A stretch of DNA of 13,679 nucleotides from Candidatus Izemoplasma sp. (lineage in GTDB: Bacteria > Bacillota_I > Bacilli_A > Izemoplasmatales > Izemoplasmataceae): NCBI GenBank assembly GCA_021736285.1, contig JAIPGE010000019.1:1-13679 (forward strand), in the 5' to 3' direction. Of this stretch, positions 1-6,257 are shown piece by piece. The translations under genes were made by a program, and so were the position numbers. A model generated the notes under the pieces. It ran no database searches. It saw nothing but the letters and a program-made list of their open reading frames with translations, and had not been told where the DNA came from. Position 1 is the first letter of the stretch, and every line of letters starts with the position of its first letter.

Positions 1-1988
1 CGTTCATCAACACTACTGTCGCCTTGAATGAATCCAATGCCATCTTCTTCAAAGACACTACCTTTAATACCATCGCGCGTGTCATCATTAAACACAGCAA
101 CATCCGGCATGTGATCAAGGTTAGCGTTATATGCACTTAGTTCTTCTGGTAATAAACTGGTTCCACCAGTCCATGGTTCTCCAAAAACCAATATGTCTTC
201 ATCAATTTGATGTAATTTGTCTGTGATTGCGTTCATTGTTTCAACATCATGTAGTTTCATTAAGTCAAAACGGAAACCACCTATATCGTACTCCTCTGCC
301 CAAAAAGCTGTTGAATCAACCATGAATTTACGCATCATATAATTTTCTGATGCTGTTTCATTCCCCGTACCTGATCCATTGCTGAATTGGCCATCTTCGG
401 TTTTTCTAAAATAATATCCTGGGACAATTAAATCAAAGTTTGAATCGGCACTTCGTCCGTGGTGATTATACACGACATCCATAATTACACGGATGTCATT
501 CTCATGAAACGTTTGAATTAATTGTTTGAACTCAGTTACTCGTGCCATCCCATTGTAAGGGTCTGTAGAATAACTTCCTTCAACAGTATTAAAGTTTTCT
601 GGCATGTATCCCCAGTTAAAAATAGTATCCTTTTTACCACTATAATCTGGATCATCAATTTGGGTTTCATCAACCGCAGCGCCAAAGTCAAATACAGGCA
701 ACAACTGAACATGTGTAACACCCAGTTCGATGATATGATCTAATCCAGTAGATACGCCTTGATATGTCGTCCCGCTCTCCGTTAATCCTAAGAATTTACC
801 CCGGTAAGCATCCGTTCCATTCCACGATGAATGAGTTGTGAAATCGCGAACATGAAGTTCATAAATAATCGCATCGTTGTAACTTTCAATTGTATTCGGT
901 ACTGTTGTATCGTTCCAACCTACTGGATCTAATTGATCAAAATCAACAACCATACTTCTTAATCCATTAATACCTGTTGAAAAGGCATAAGGGTCTGATA
1001 CTTCATAAGTTGTGCCACTGTTTGTGACATTAAATGTATAGTACGTCCCATGTAAATCGCCATCAATCGTTACTTCCCATACGCCTTTATCCTGTAAGGT
1101 CATCTGTTCTACTGTATAAGGTGTATCTTCTCCTGATACACCGTTATAGTCTGTTTGTGTTGCTGTATGTGAAACATGATATAGGTTCAACGTCACATCA
1201 CTGCTGATGGGGGCCCATAATTTAAATGTTGTACTATCGTTTGAATATAGTGCGCCTAGTTCTCCATCATACGCATAAACTTGATTAAACTCACTAGTTC
1301 CATATAAACCAGTGAACCCAATTTTATACGTTTTAGGTATTTCACCAACTTCATTAAAATCAACAGTAAGTTCATATTCATTAGTTAAATCAATCGCACT
1401 ATCAAGTTCTAATGTTGTGTTACCACTACTGTCAATAGCAAAATTACTAAAAGAAACATTCGCCTCATTTTCTGTGACAGTAACATCCGTTTGAGAAATT
1501 AACTTACTACTTTGAAATGTAATTTCTGTCGTCGATTGGAAATTCACATTGCTCGCACGGTGACTGATATCAACACTATCTTCATCATAATAAATAGTTT
1601 GATCACCGCTCACTAAATAAACATGTACTTCTCCACTCGCATTAGGACTTGTCATATCAATAAAGCGGTCAATTGCAACATCTTTATTCCAACTACCATC
1701 ACGAACAAGGAAACCAATTGATGTTGCCCCATCAAGATTGGTCGTTGTTAAATCGAGGGTTAACACTTTTCCAAAATCATCTTCTCCATTAAATTGGTAG
1801 TTATTTCCATCACCTGGCGATGGTGTTTCAGGCCAAAGCCATAAACTCCAACCAGAATAATTTGGATCAAAACGGTGGTAATGTACAATCAGTGTAGATG
1901 CATCGGCTGCATGTACTTCTATCTGTTTAATTGTTGTTATTGTAATAAAACTTAATAATAATACAAAAATCAATCGTAATTTTCGCAT
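1..1988 (-). CDS. pulA: Secreted type I pullulanase (GH13, CBM41), 3' end off window
   Basis: Extracellular debranching enzyme that cleaves alpha-1,6 bonds in pullulan, starch or glycogen dextrins. I translated 662 residues; the C-terminus lies beyond the left edge. Residues 1-27 are a Sec signal peptide (MRKLR, hydrophobic core, VHA|AD cleavage). Residues about 28-130 are a CBM41 starch-binding module (WSLWLWPE, later LVRDGSWNKD). From about 238 (YAYDGELGALY, then FKLWAP) a CBM48-like N domain begins, followed by the GH13 barrel. Visible catalytic regions are FNWGYMPENFN (W459), DVVYNHH (D504), GFRFDLMKLH (nucleophile D575), FGEPW (acid/base E604) and FNDDTRDGIKG (633-643). The region with the third catalytic Asp (SHDN type) would be off window. 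The start is set by AAGGAGG at 1994-2000, five bases before ATG 1988. It is monocistronic on this side, with its own promoter and a cre-like site. No starch-uptake genes are visible beside it. The family call is firm; a surface anchor cannot be judged. Confidence 0.95.
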   Translation of the reverse strand, partial: MRKLRLIFVLLLSFITITTIKQIEVHAADASTLIVHYHRFDPNYSGWSLWLWPETPSPGDGNNYQFNGEDDFGKVLTLDLTTTNLDGATSIGFLVRDGSWNKDVAIDRFIDMTSPNASGEVHVYLVSGDQTIYYDEDSVDISHRASNVNFQSTTEITFQSSKLISQTDVTVTENEANVSFSNFAIDSSGNTTLELDSAIDLTNEYELTVDFNEVGEIPKTYKIGFTGLYGTSEFNQVYAYDGELGALYSNDSTTFKLWAPISSDVTLNLYHVSHTATQTDYNGVSGEDTPYTVEQMTLQDKGVWEVTIDGDLHGTYYTFNVTNSGTTYEVSDPYAFSTGINGLRSMVVDFDQLDPVGWNDTTVPNTIESYNDAIIYELHVRDFTTHSSWNGTDAYRGKFLGLTESGTTYQGVSTGLDHIIELGVTHVQLLPVFDFGAAVDETQIDDPDYSGKKDTIFNWGYMPENFNTVEGSYSTDPYNGMARVTEFKQLIQTFHENDIRVIMDVVYNHHGRSADSNFDLIVPGYYFRKTEDGQFSNGSGTGNETASENYMMRKFMVDSTAFWAEEYDIGGFRFDLMKLHDVETMNAITDKLHQIDEDILVFGEPWTGGTSLLPEELSAYNANLDHMPDVAVFNDDTRDGIKGSVFEEDGIGFIQGDSSVDE

Positions 1989-2015
1989 AATTTCCTCCTT
2001 TTATATCGTACTCTT

Positions 2016-2024
2016 AGTATATCA
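2016..2024 (-). promoter_or_regulatory. Extended -10 promoter of the pullulanase gene
   Basis: Read on the minus strand, TGATATACT is an extended -10 element (TGn plus TATACT), about 27 bases before the ATG. No good -35 hexamer sits 16-18 bases upstream, as expected for an extended -10 promoter or one that depends on a regulator. The expected transcript start is near 2009. Confidence 0.5.
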
Positions 2025-2046
2025 TAAAAGCGTTTGTATGAGTCTA

Positions 2047-2060
2047 TGGTAGCGGTTTCA
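2047..2060 (-). promoter_or_regulatory. cre-like operator (CcpA or LacI-family) upstream of pullulanase
   Basis: On the minus strand the site reads TGAAACCGCTACCA, which fits the cre consensus TGWAANCGNTNWCA at every defined position except one (C where W is expected). Its centre lies roughly 44 bases upstream of the inferred transcript start. That placement fits carbon catabolite control by CcpA, or control by a maltose-type LacI-family regulator, both of which recognise similar CG-centred sites. Whether the effect is repression or activation cannot be told from position alone. Confidence 0.55.
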
Positions 2061-2096
2061 CATTTATTTAAATGCTCACAATTCATTTTTCTGCAT

Positions 2097-2121
2097 AAAA
2101 AAAAGAGGCTAGGCCTCTTTT
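2097..2121 (-). terminator. Rho-independent terminator of the GNAT gene, overlapping its stop
   Basis: A perfect 9-bp stem (2101-2109 with 2113-2121) closes a 3-base loop and is followed on the minus strand by a run of eight T (2104-2097), part of it shared with the stem. The TAG stop (2111-2109) lies at the loop and stem edge, so the last codons form the 5' arm. The plus-strand reading has only four T after the stem, so it mainly serves the minus strand. Confidence 0.85.
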
Positions 2122-2600
2122 GCTTCTTCAGCTAATCGTTGTAATTCTTTATCATCAAGTCGATAAGGAACCCATCCGCGTAATGGTTTTGCCCCAAGTG
2201 CTTCATAAAAGCGCATTGATGGTTTGTTCCATTCAAGACAGTTCCATTCGAATCGTTGACAATTGTTATCAAGTGCTTCTTTCGCAAGCCATGATAAGAC
2301 CTTATGGCCAAATCCATTAGCCCGTTCATCTTTTTCAACATAAAAATCTTCTAAGAACAGTGTTGGTCTTGCTAAAAAGGTTGAAAACGCGTAATAATAA
2401 ACGGCAAATCCAATTGGTTCATCATCTCTACATAAGAATATAACTTCAGCGCGTTTTTCTTTAAATACATTATTTAATATATCTTCTTCTGTTGCTTTAA
2501 CGTATTTACGCATCCGTTCATACTTAGCAAGTGCTTCAATAAAGTACAAAACTTTTGATACTTCTGTTTCTCGTGCTTTACGAATTGTGATGTCATTCAT
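2109..2600 (-). CDS. GNAT N-acetyltransferase, spermidine/diamine acetyltransferase-like
   Basis: Cytoplasmic acetyl-CoA-dependent acetyltransferase of 163 residues, the normal size for a single GNAT domain. Motif A is visible as LEDFYV (83-88) followed by RANGFG (93-98), the R/Q-x-x-G-x-G/A pyrophosphate-binding loop. Motif B is NKPSMRFYEALGA (125-137), with the usual Tyr at 132. The pattern LEDFYV ... C-x-R-x-EWN-x-LEWN-x-P-x-x-x-FYE-x-LGA is typical of the SSAT/thialysine acetyltransferase branch, whose members acetylate polyamines, diamines or lysine analogues. The actual substrate cannot be read from sequence. The start is ATG 2600 with AAAGGGG about 7 bases upstream. It is flanked by its own terminator and an upstream promoter region, so it is probably a single-gene unit. 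Confidence 0.85.
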   Translation of the reverse strand: MNDITIRKARETEVSKVLYFIEALAKYERMRKYVKATEEDILNNVFKEKRAEVIFLCRDDEPIGFAVYYYAFSTFLARPTLFLEDFYVEKDERANGFGHKVLSWLAKEALDNNCQRFEWNCLEWNKPSMRFYEALGAKPLRGWVPYRLDDKELQRLAEEAKEA

Positions 2601-2616
2601 AATTTCGCCCCTTTCA

Positions 2617-2663
2617 ACTAATGAATTAGTATAATTATTTTATCATATTTTAACTAAAATATG
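2617..2663 (-). promoter_or_regulatory. Promoter region of the GNAT gene with two inverted repeats
   Basis: Minus-strand TATACT (2628-2633) is the best -10 candidate; the matching -35 (TTAGTT, 2652-2657, spacing 18) is weak. Two inverted repeats flank it: ACTAAT-2-ATTAGT at 2617-2630, overlapping the -10, and CATATTTT-4-AAAATATG at 2644-2663, over the -35. They could be operators. The second could instead be a weak AT-rich hairpin ending the NYN transcript, though it has no clean T-run after it. Confidence 0.3.
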
Positions 2664-2681
2664 AAACATTAAATAAAAAAT

Positions 2682-3521
2682 TTATGATTTGTTTTCACTT
2701 TGTAACACCATATTTAGGTAATTTGTAACTTTTTGTTTATCGTTTATTGTAAAACGGTGTGATGAATTTTCTTCAAATTCAATCACTTTTGCTTCTTCTA
2801 ATACACGATAAATAACTTTAAATTTCTTAAAATTGGTTTGACTTAAATTCAAATTCCGATCAATTTGACGAAATCGATTGTTCGTATCAAGTGTCGTATA
2901 GACTTTCTCTTCTTGATAAGAACGCATAACTTTTAAAATGGCCGCTAAGGCCCGTTGATTTAATTGGTTTGTCAAGAATGGTTTTATTTTATTAAAACCA
3001 GTTTGCTTATTGGTTGCTTTGCGAGATCCATTTGTTTGCTTGTTTTGAATAACTTTGTAGTCATCAATAATTAATATTTGGTCGGTCGATGATTTAAAGA
3101 CAATGCGTTGCGAGTCTTCTTCTGTCCCTATCAACCAAACTTGTTTATTGAAACGTCTTAATGTATTCATTACAATAGAATAATCCGAATCGCTTGTTAA
3201 AAACACAAACATATCAAATGACGGATTACCAACATGTAGTTTCTCTAAAGCATCCACACTAATAATTAAATCCGCACGATTTTTTTTATTCGTTATATGT
3301 GGTGCATCTTCAATCGTAAAATTAAGTTCACTCAATTGACCGCGAAATCGTCTTAAATTATTACTTTCGCCAATCGCTTTTTTGAGTCCAAACACAACTT
3401 TATCGATATCATTGAATTCATTAATTACTTTTAAACGAATGTCATCAAGTAAATCTTCAAAATTAATCATACCTTGAATATTTTCGACATCTAAATAGAT
3501 GGCAATGGATATTGAGTTCAT
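2682..3521 (-). CDS. NYN-domain (PIN-like) protein with possible LOTUS/OST-HTH C-terminus
   Basis: Predicted cytoplasmic metal-dependent RNA-processing protein of 279 residues. Residues 1-157 form an NYN/DUF88 (LabA-like) domain: IYLDVENI (8-15) supplies the first acidic residue D11 and N14, KNRADLIISVDAL (80-92) supplies D84 and D90, and FLTSDSDYS (107-115) supplies D111 and D113. These are the conserved acidic positions of the PIN-like fold and none is missing, so it is probably an active nuclease. After a basic, Asn/Lys-rich linker (about 157-180), residues about 181-262 are helical and end in a short strand pattern, as in LOTUS/OST-HTH RNA-binding domains that often follow NYN; this second assignment is tentative. 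The start is ATG 3521 with AAAGGAG 6 bases upstream. It is a single-gene unit with an extended -10 promoter. The RNA target is unknown. Confidence 0.8.
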   Translation of the reverse strand: MNSISIAIYLDVENIQGMINFEDLLDDIRLKVINEFNDIDKVVFGLKKAIGESNNLRRFRGQLSELNFTIEDAPHITNKKNRADLIISVDALEKLHVGNPSFDMFVFLTSDSDYSIVMNTLRRFNKQVWLIGTEEDSQRIVFKSSTDQILIIDDYKVIQNKQTNGSRKATNKQTGFNKIKPFLTNQLNQRALAAILKVMRSYQEEKVYTTLDTNNRFRQIDRNLNLSQTNFKKFKVIYRVLEEAKVIEFEENSSHRFTINDKQKVTNYLNMVLQSENKS

Positions 3522-3552
3522 AGCATACTCCTTTCTTTAAGTAGTTACTTTT

Positions 3553-3561
3553 AGTGTACCA
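3553..3561 (-). promoter_or_regulatory. Extended -10 promoter of the NYN gene
   Basis: On the minus strand TGGTACACT is an extended -10 (TGn plus TACACT) about 32 bases before the ATG at 3521. No strong -35 is seen at 16-18 bases upstream. Confidence 0.4.
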
Positions 3562-3584
3562 TAAATCGATATAAAACGCACGGC

Positions 3585-3616
3585 AAAAAGAAAAACTCAG
3601 GAATAGTCCTGAGTTT
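3585..3616 (-). terminator. Rho-independent terminator of the thioredoxin gene
   Basis: A perfect 10-bp stem (3593-3602 with 3607-3616) with a 4-base loop is followed on the minus strand by TTTTTCTTTTT (3595-3585). It starts about 23 bases after the thioredoxin stop. The gap between stop and hairpin holds two exact tandem copies of a 10-mer (3614-3633). Confidence 0.9.
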
Positions 3617-3639
3617 CATTTGGTTTCATTTGGTTTTAT

Positions 3640-3981
3640 TTAACTTGCAGGTAATTCATCGCGCTCTAATTTCTTCAAAAAATCTTGTAATGGCTTTTCC
3701 GGTACAAATCCAACATTTTGTCCTAAAACTTTGCTACCCTTAAAGAATAGTAGTGTTGGCACACTTGATACACCATACTCTTGTGCTTGTGGGTGCTCAT
3801 TGGCATTGGCCGCTATAAAAACCACATTATCTAATTCAGATTTTTTCGCTAATTTTTCAAAAACAGGTTTCACCATTTTACAAGGTGGGCACGTTGTTGT
3901 TGCAAATTTAACAACGGCAATTTTACCATCTTCTAAATGATCTTGAACACGTTCGTTTGCTTTTAATTCTACTAACATCAT
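3640..3981 (-). CDS. Thioredoxin-family protein with CPPC active site
   Basis: Cytoplasmic thiol-disulfide oxidoreductase of 113 residues, a normal thioredoxin length, without signal peptide or membrane segment. The redox motif is TTCPPCK with C31 and C34, and the cis-proline loop is SVPT with P75. LLFFKG and the closing GFVPEKPLQDFL helix follow in the standard order. The usual WCGPC is changed twice: Trp is replaced by Thr30 and Gly by Pro32. Pro in the dipeptide is expected to change the redox potential and partner choice, so it may not be the main TrxA. The start could be either of two adjacent ATGs (3981 or 3978); AAAGGAG favours the first. It is a single-gene unit, divergent from mnmM, with its own promoter and terminator. 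Confidence 0.9.
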   Translation of the reverse strand: MMLVELKANERVQDHLEDGKIAVVKFATTTCPPCKMVKPVFEKLAKKSELDNVVFIAANANEHPQAQEYGVSSVPTLLFFKGSKVLGQNVGFVPEKPLQDFLKKLERDELPAS

Positions 3982-4008
3982 AATTCACTCCTTTTTTAAT
4001 CCATTCTT

Positions 4009-4037
4009 ATAATACATCAAATAGGCACAACAAGCAA
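4009..4037 (-). promoter_or_regulatory. Sigma-A-type promoter of the thioredoxin gene
   Basis: On the minus strand TTGCTT (-35, 4032-4037) is separated by 17 bases from TATTAT (-10, 4009-4014). The inferred transcript start is near 4002, giving a leader of about 20 bases that includes the AAAGGAG ribosome site. Confidence 0.6.
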
Positions 4038-4048
4038 CTAGTTTGCTT
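4032..4048. promoter_or_regulatory. Inverted repeat, candidate operator in the divergent intergenic region
   Basis: AAGCAA (4032-4037) and TTGCTT (4043-4048) form an inverted repeat around a 5-base centre, and the left arm is the -35 box of the thioredoxin promoter. The size and position fit a dimeric repressor site. It could also be chance, since the arms are only 6 bp. Confidence 0.3.
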
Positions 4049-4063
4049 ACAATCTAATTCTTA

Positions 4064-4092
4064 TAGACAAAGTAATAGATACGCGTTAAAAT
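4064..4092 (+). promoter_or_regulatory. Possible promoter of mnmM
   Basis: TAGACA (4064-4069), a 17-base spacer and TAAAAT (4087-4092) match sigma-A boxes well. However, transcription would then start near 4099, inside the ribosome site at 4098-4104, leaving a leader of only about 11 bases. Either the leader is extremely short or the real promoter is elsewhere. Confidence 0.3.
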
Positions 4093-4109
4093 AAACTGAG
4101 GTGGTCATT

Positions 4110-4652
4110 ATGAATCGAATTGTTACGTTTGCGCATACCCTAGCTAAAAAGCAAATTAATCAAGACAGTGTCGTGGTCGATGCGACCTGCGGAAATGGCT
4201 ATGATACATTGTTTTTAGCTCAATTATCTAATCATGTTTATGGCTTTGATATTCAAGATATGGCCATTAAAAACACTGAAGCATTACTTTTAGGACACAA
4301 CATTCATCATGTAAAATTAATCAAAGACAGTCACACAAACATCAAGAACTATGTCAAAGATAAAATTGATCTAGCGATGTTTAATCTCGGATATTTACCT
4401 GGTGGTGACAAATCAATAACCACACATGCTGAAAGCACTTTAAAAGCCATTGATTCGCTTTTGGAACAATTGAATGAAAAGGGCATGATTCTTATCGTGA
4501 TTTATGTCGGACACATTGCTGGTAAAGAAGAATCTCGACAGCTCATTCCGTATTTTGAAGCACTACCAAAAAAAATATATTATATCACAATGCATCACAT
4601 TATTAATCATCCAATGTCACCTTATGTGATATCAATTAAAAGACAATATTAA
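4110..4652 (+). CDS. mnmM: tRNA (5-aminomethyl-2-thiouridine) methyltransferase MnmM (YtqB family)
   Basis: Cytoplasmic SAM-dependent methyltransferase that, in Bacillus and Staphylococcus, makes the last step of mnm5s2U at the wobble position of tRNAs for Lys, Glu and Gln. The product is 180 residues, the normal size. SAM motif I is DATCGNGYDT (24-33), the acidic end of strand 2 is in GFDIQ, and the family signature NLGYLPGGDK is at 92-101. The C-terminal VIYVGHIAGKEE and the closing NHPMSPYV pattern (NxPP-like) also fit the old 'rRNA methylase' family PF06962. An in-frame GTG at 4101 gives three more codons, but it lies inside the GAGGTGG ribosome site (4098-4104), so ATG 4110 with 5-base spacing is the start. 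It is divergent from thioredoxin, with its own terminator, which overlaps the stop codon. Confidence 0.88.
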   Translation: MNRIVTFAHTLAKKQINQDSVVVDATCGNGYDTLFLAQLSNHVYGFDIQDMAIKNTEALLLGHNIHHVKLIKDSHTNIKNYVKDKIDLAMFNLGYLPGGDKSITTHAESTLKAIDSLLEQLNEKGMILIVIYVGHIAGKEESRQLIPYFEALPKKIYYITMHHIINHPMSPYVISIKRQY

Positions 4653-4665
4653 CAATTGTCTTTTT
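4638..4665 (+). terminator. Terminator of mnmM with the stop codon in its loop
   Basis: A 10-bp stem (4638-4647 with 4655-4664) closes a 7-base loop; the 3' arm ends in TCTTTTT. The mnmM stop TAA (4650-4652) lies in the loop. The -35 box of the next gene (4656-4661) lies inside the 3' arm. Confidence 0.8.
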
Positions 4666-4684
4666 GTGTAAAAACTGTTATAAT
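4656..4684 (+). promoter_or_regulatory. Promoter of the nucleotidase gene
   Basis: TTGTCT (-35, 4656-4661), a 17-base spacer and a perfect TATAAT (-10, 4679-4684) preceded by TGT, which makes an extended -10. The leader is about 20 bases and carries AAGGTG (4701-4706) 5 bases before the ATG. Confidence 0.8.
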
Positions 4685-4711
4685 TTAATGTTATAAAGAA
4701 AAGGTGAAAAG

Positions 4712-6241
4712 ATGAAAAAACGCATTTTTATCGTTCTACTAACGCTTTTATTCCTTGTCGGATGTACAAATGAACCCATTGATGATTCAATTGATTGTAA
4801 TACCTATCCGAATCATATTGACTGTGTTGAACCAGATGACAGTCCAGTAACTGGTGTGACTGATTATATCGATATTTATTATATAAACGATCTCCATGGC
4901 GCTATTTTAGGTAATGATGATGAACTAGGTTTAGCCCAAATCGGAAACCTCATACTAACAAAAAAAGCACAAAACCCAGATAATGTATTATTTCTTGGTG
5001 GCGGAGATTTATTACAAGGCTCTGCCTTATCAAATTATTACACTGGCGGATCAACCATTGAATTATTAAATCTAATGGAAATGGATGCGATGGTGATTGG
5101 CAACCATGAATTTGATTGGGGATTAGACACTTTGTTAGAATACCGGGATGGTAGTCTTGATAATGGTGAAGCAGATTTTCCCTTTCTTGGCGCAAATATT
5201 TTTTATCAAGGTACTACAGATATCCCTAACTTGATTGATCCTTATACAATTATCGAAAAAGGCGATAAAAAAATAGGCATTATTGGCACCATTGGGGATA
5301 CATTAGAACAATCAATCGCAACCAGAAGAGTCGAAGGCTATGAATTTAAAAACAGCGTCGAATTAATTGCTTACTATAGTAATTATTTACGTACTGAAGA
5401 AGACTGTGACGTGATTATTTCACTTGCCCATGAATCAGGTGACATCAATCCAAATTTGATCGGTCTAGAAGGTAATGAACGGGTTGATGTTATATTTAAC
5501 GCCCACTCACATCAAAAATCCACCAATCTATTTGGCGGCATTCCCCAGATTCAGTCCGGCGCAAACGGGGAAGTTGTTGGTTATGTCCGGGTTAATTTTA
5601 ATGAAGGATTCATTTCAACCTATGAAACCACTAATCTTTCTTCACGTAATGAACCGTTATTACTAGAAAGCAATGCTCTTATAACGAACCAAATTGAAGT
5701 TTATTTGGCTGAAACAGATGTGATTTTTAATACCCCTATTATTGTTAGCGGGGATTACTATTCAACATATGATTTATCAGATTGGTTAACAAAGGTCATG
5801 GCTCAGGCAACCTTAAGTGATATTGCTTTTCATAATTATGGTGGCACCCGTTCGAGCATTAGTGACGCCACAACAATTACAAAAAGTACACTTTATGATG
5901 TGTGGCCGTTTGATAATATTATCAAAACTGTCGAATTAGAGGGTTCTGTGATTAACGCCTTAATTGCTTCTAATCAACTGGCTTACTATACTGATCATTC
6001 TACATTTGATGACACAACACTTTACAAAGTCGCAACCAACGATTATGTGTTTGATAAAACAACCAATCCCTTTCTAAATGGGACAAATATAGAAAACACA
6101 GGTATCATCTTGCGCGACATGGTTGAAGATGAATTGGTACTGCAAAGTGAACTTTATGATCTCTTCTACACAACTAATTCAATCTTAATTAACCCTTTAA
6201 TAGACCAAACGTCTTATCATTACAAATCCCGATACCAATAG
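4712..6241 (+). CDS. Lipoprotein 5'-nucleotidase / 2',3'-cyclic phosphodiesterase family
   Basis: Membrane-anchored extracellular enzyme that hydrolyses nucleotides (UshA/CpdB/YfkN superfamily), likely for phosphate and nucleoside salvage. The 509 residues begin with a lipoprotein signal peptide, MKKR plus a hydrophobic core, and lipobox LVGC, so C18 is lipidated. A metallophosphatase domain (about 52-310) shows every metal motif: NDLHG (D60, H62), GGGDLLQG (D99), GNHEFDWG (N131, H132, E133), LAHESG (H240) and NAHSHQ (H265, H267). The C-terminal 5'-nucleotidase domain (about 335-505) has NYGGTRSS (375-382), the nucleotide-binding loop, and VWPFDN (397-402), the counterpart of the YPFGN motif. 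Two cysteines in the linker (C29 and C38) could form a disulfide. Whether it prefers nucleoside monophosphates, cyclic nucleotides or UDP-sugars cannot be told. It is monocistronic between its own promoter and terminator. Confidence 0.92.
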   Translation: MKKRIFIVLLTLLFLVGCTNEPIDDSIDCNTYPNHIDCVEPDDSPVTGVTDYIDIYYINDLHGAILGNDDELGLAQIGNLILTKKAQNPDNVLFLGGGDLLQGSALSNYYTGGSTIELLNLMEMDAMVIGNHEFDWGLDTLLEYRDGSLDNGEADFPFLGANIFYQGTTDIPNLIDPYTIIEKGDKKIGIIGTIGDTLEQSIATRRVEGYEFKNSVELIAYYSNYLRTEEDCDVIISLAHESGDINPNLIGLEGNERVDVIFNAHSHQKSTNLFGGIPQIQSGANGEVVGYVRVNFNEGFISTYETTNLSSRNEPLLLESNALITNQIEVYLAETDVIFNTPIIVSGDYYSTYDLSDWLTKVMAQATLSDIAFHNYGGTRSSISDATTITKSTLYDVWPFDNIIKTVELEGSVINALIASNQLAYYTDHSTFDDTTLYKVATNDYVFDKTTNPFLNGTNIENTGIILRDMVEDELVLQSELYDLFYTTNSILINPLIDQTSYHYKSRYQ

Positions 6242-6257
6242 GCATCGGGATTTTTTT
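6225..6257 (+). terminator. Terminator of the nucleotidase gene with the stop in its loop
   Basis: A 9-bp stem (6225-6233 with 6244-6252), one mismatch and two more GC pairs close an AATA loop; T6251-6257 follows. The stop TAG (6239-6241) falls on the loop and upper stem. On the minus strand the T-run after the stem is poor, so it serves the convergent operon weakly at best; no other terminator is seen for that operon. Confidence 0.85.

Noticed and set aside
522..743. Open frames of 60-80 codons opposite or within pullulanase (also at 536-721 and 1312-1494)
   Set aside because: They are shadows of the pullulanase reading frame, with no ribosome sites or family resemblance.
3614..3633. Two tandem copies of a 10-mer after the thioredoxin stop, considered as a repeat array
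   Set aside because: Only two exact copies and a degenerate third; too short for a CRISPR or a functional array.
4101..4109. GTG start for mnmM giving three extra residues
   Set aside because: The GTG lies inside the GAGGTGG ribosome site, and ATG 4110 has ideal spacing and the family-like N-terminus.
4950..5195. Antisense open frame inside the nucleotidase gene
   Set aside because: It lies opposite the metal-binding motifs of a clear gene and has no independent coding evidence.
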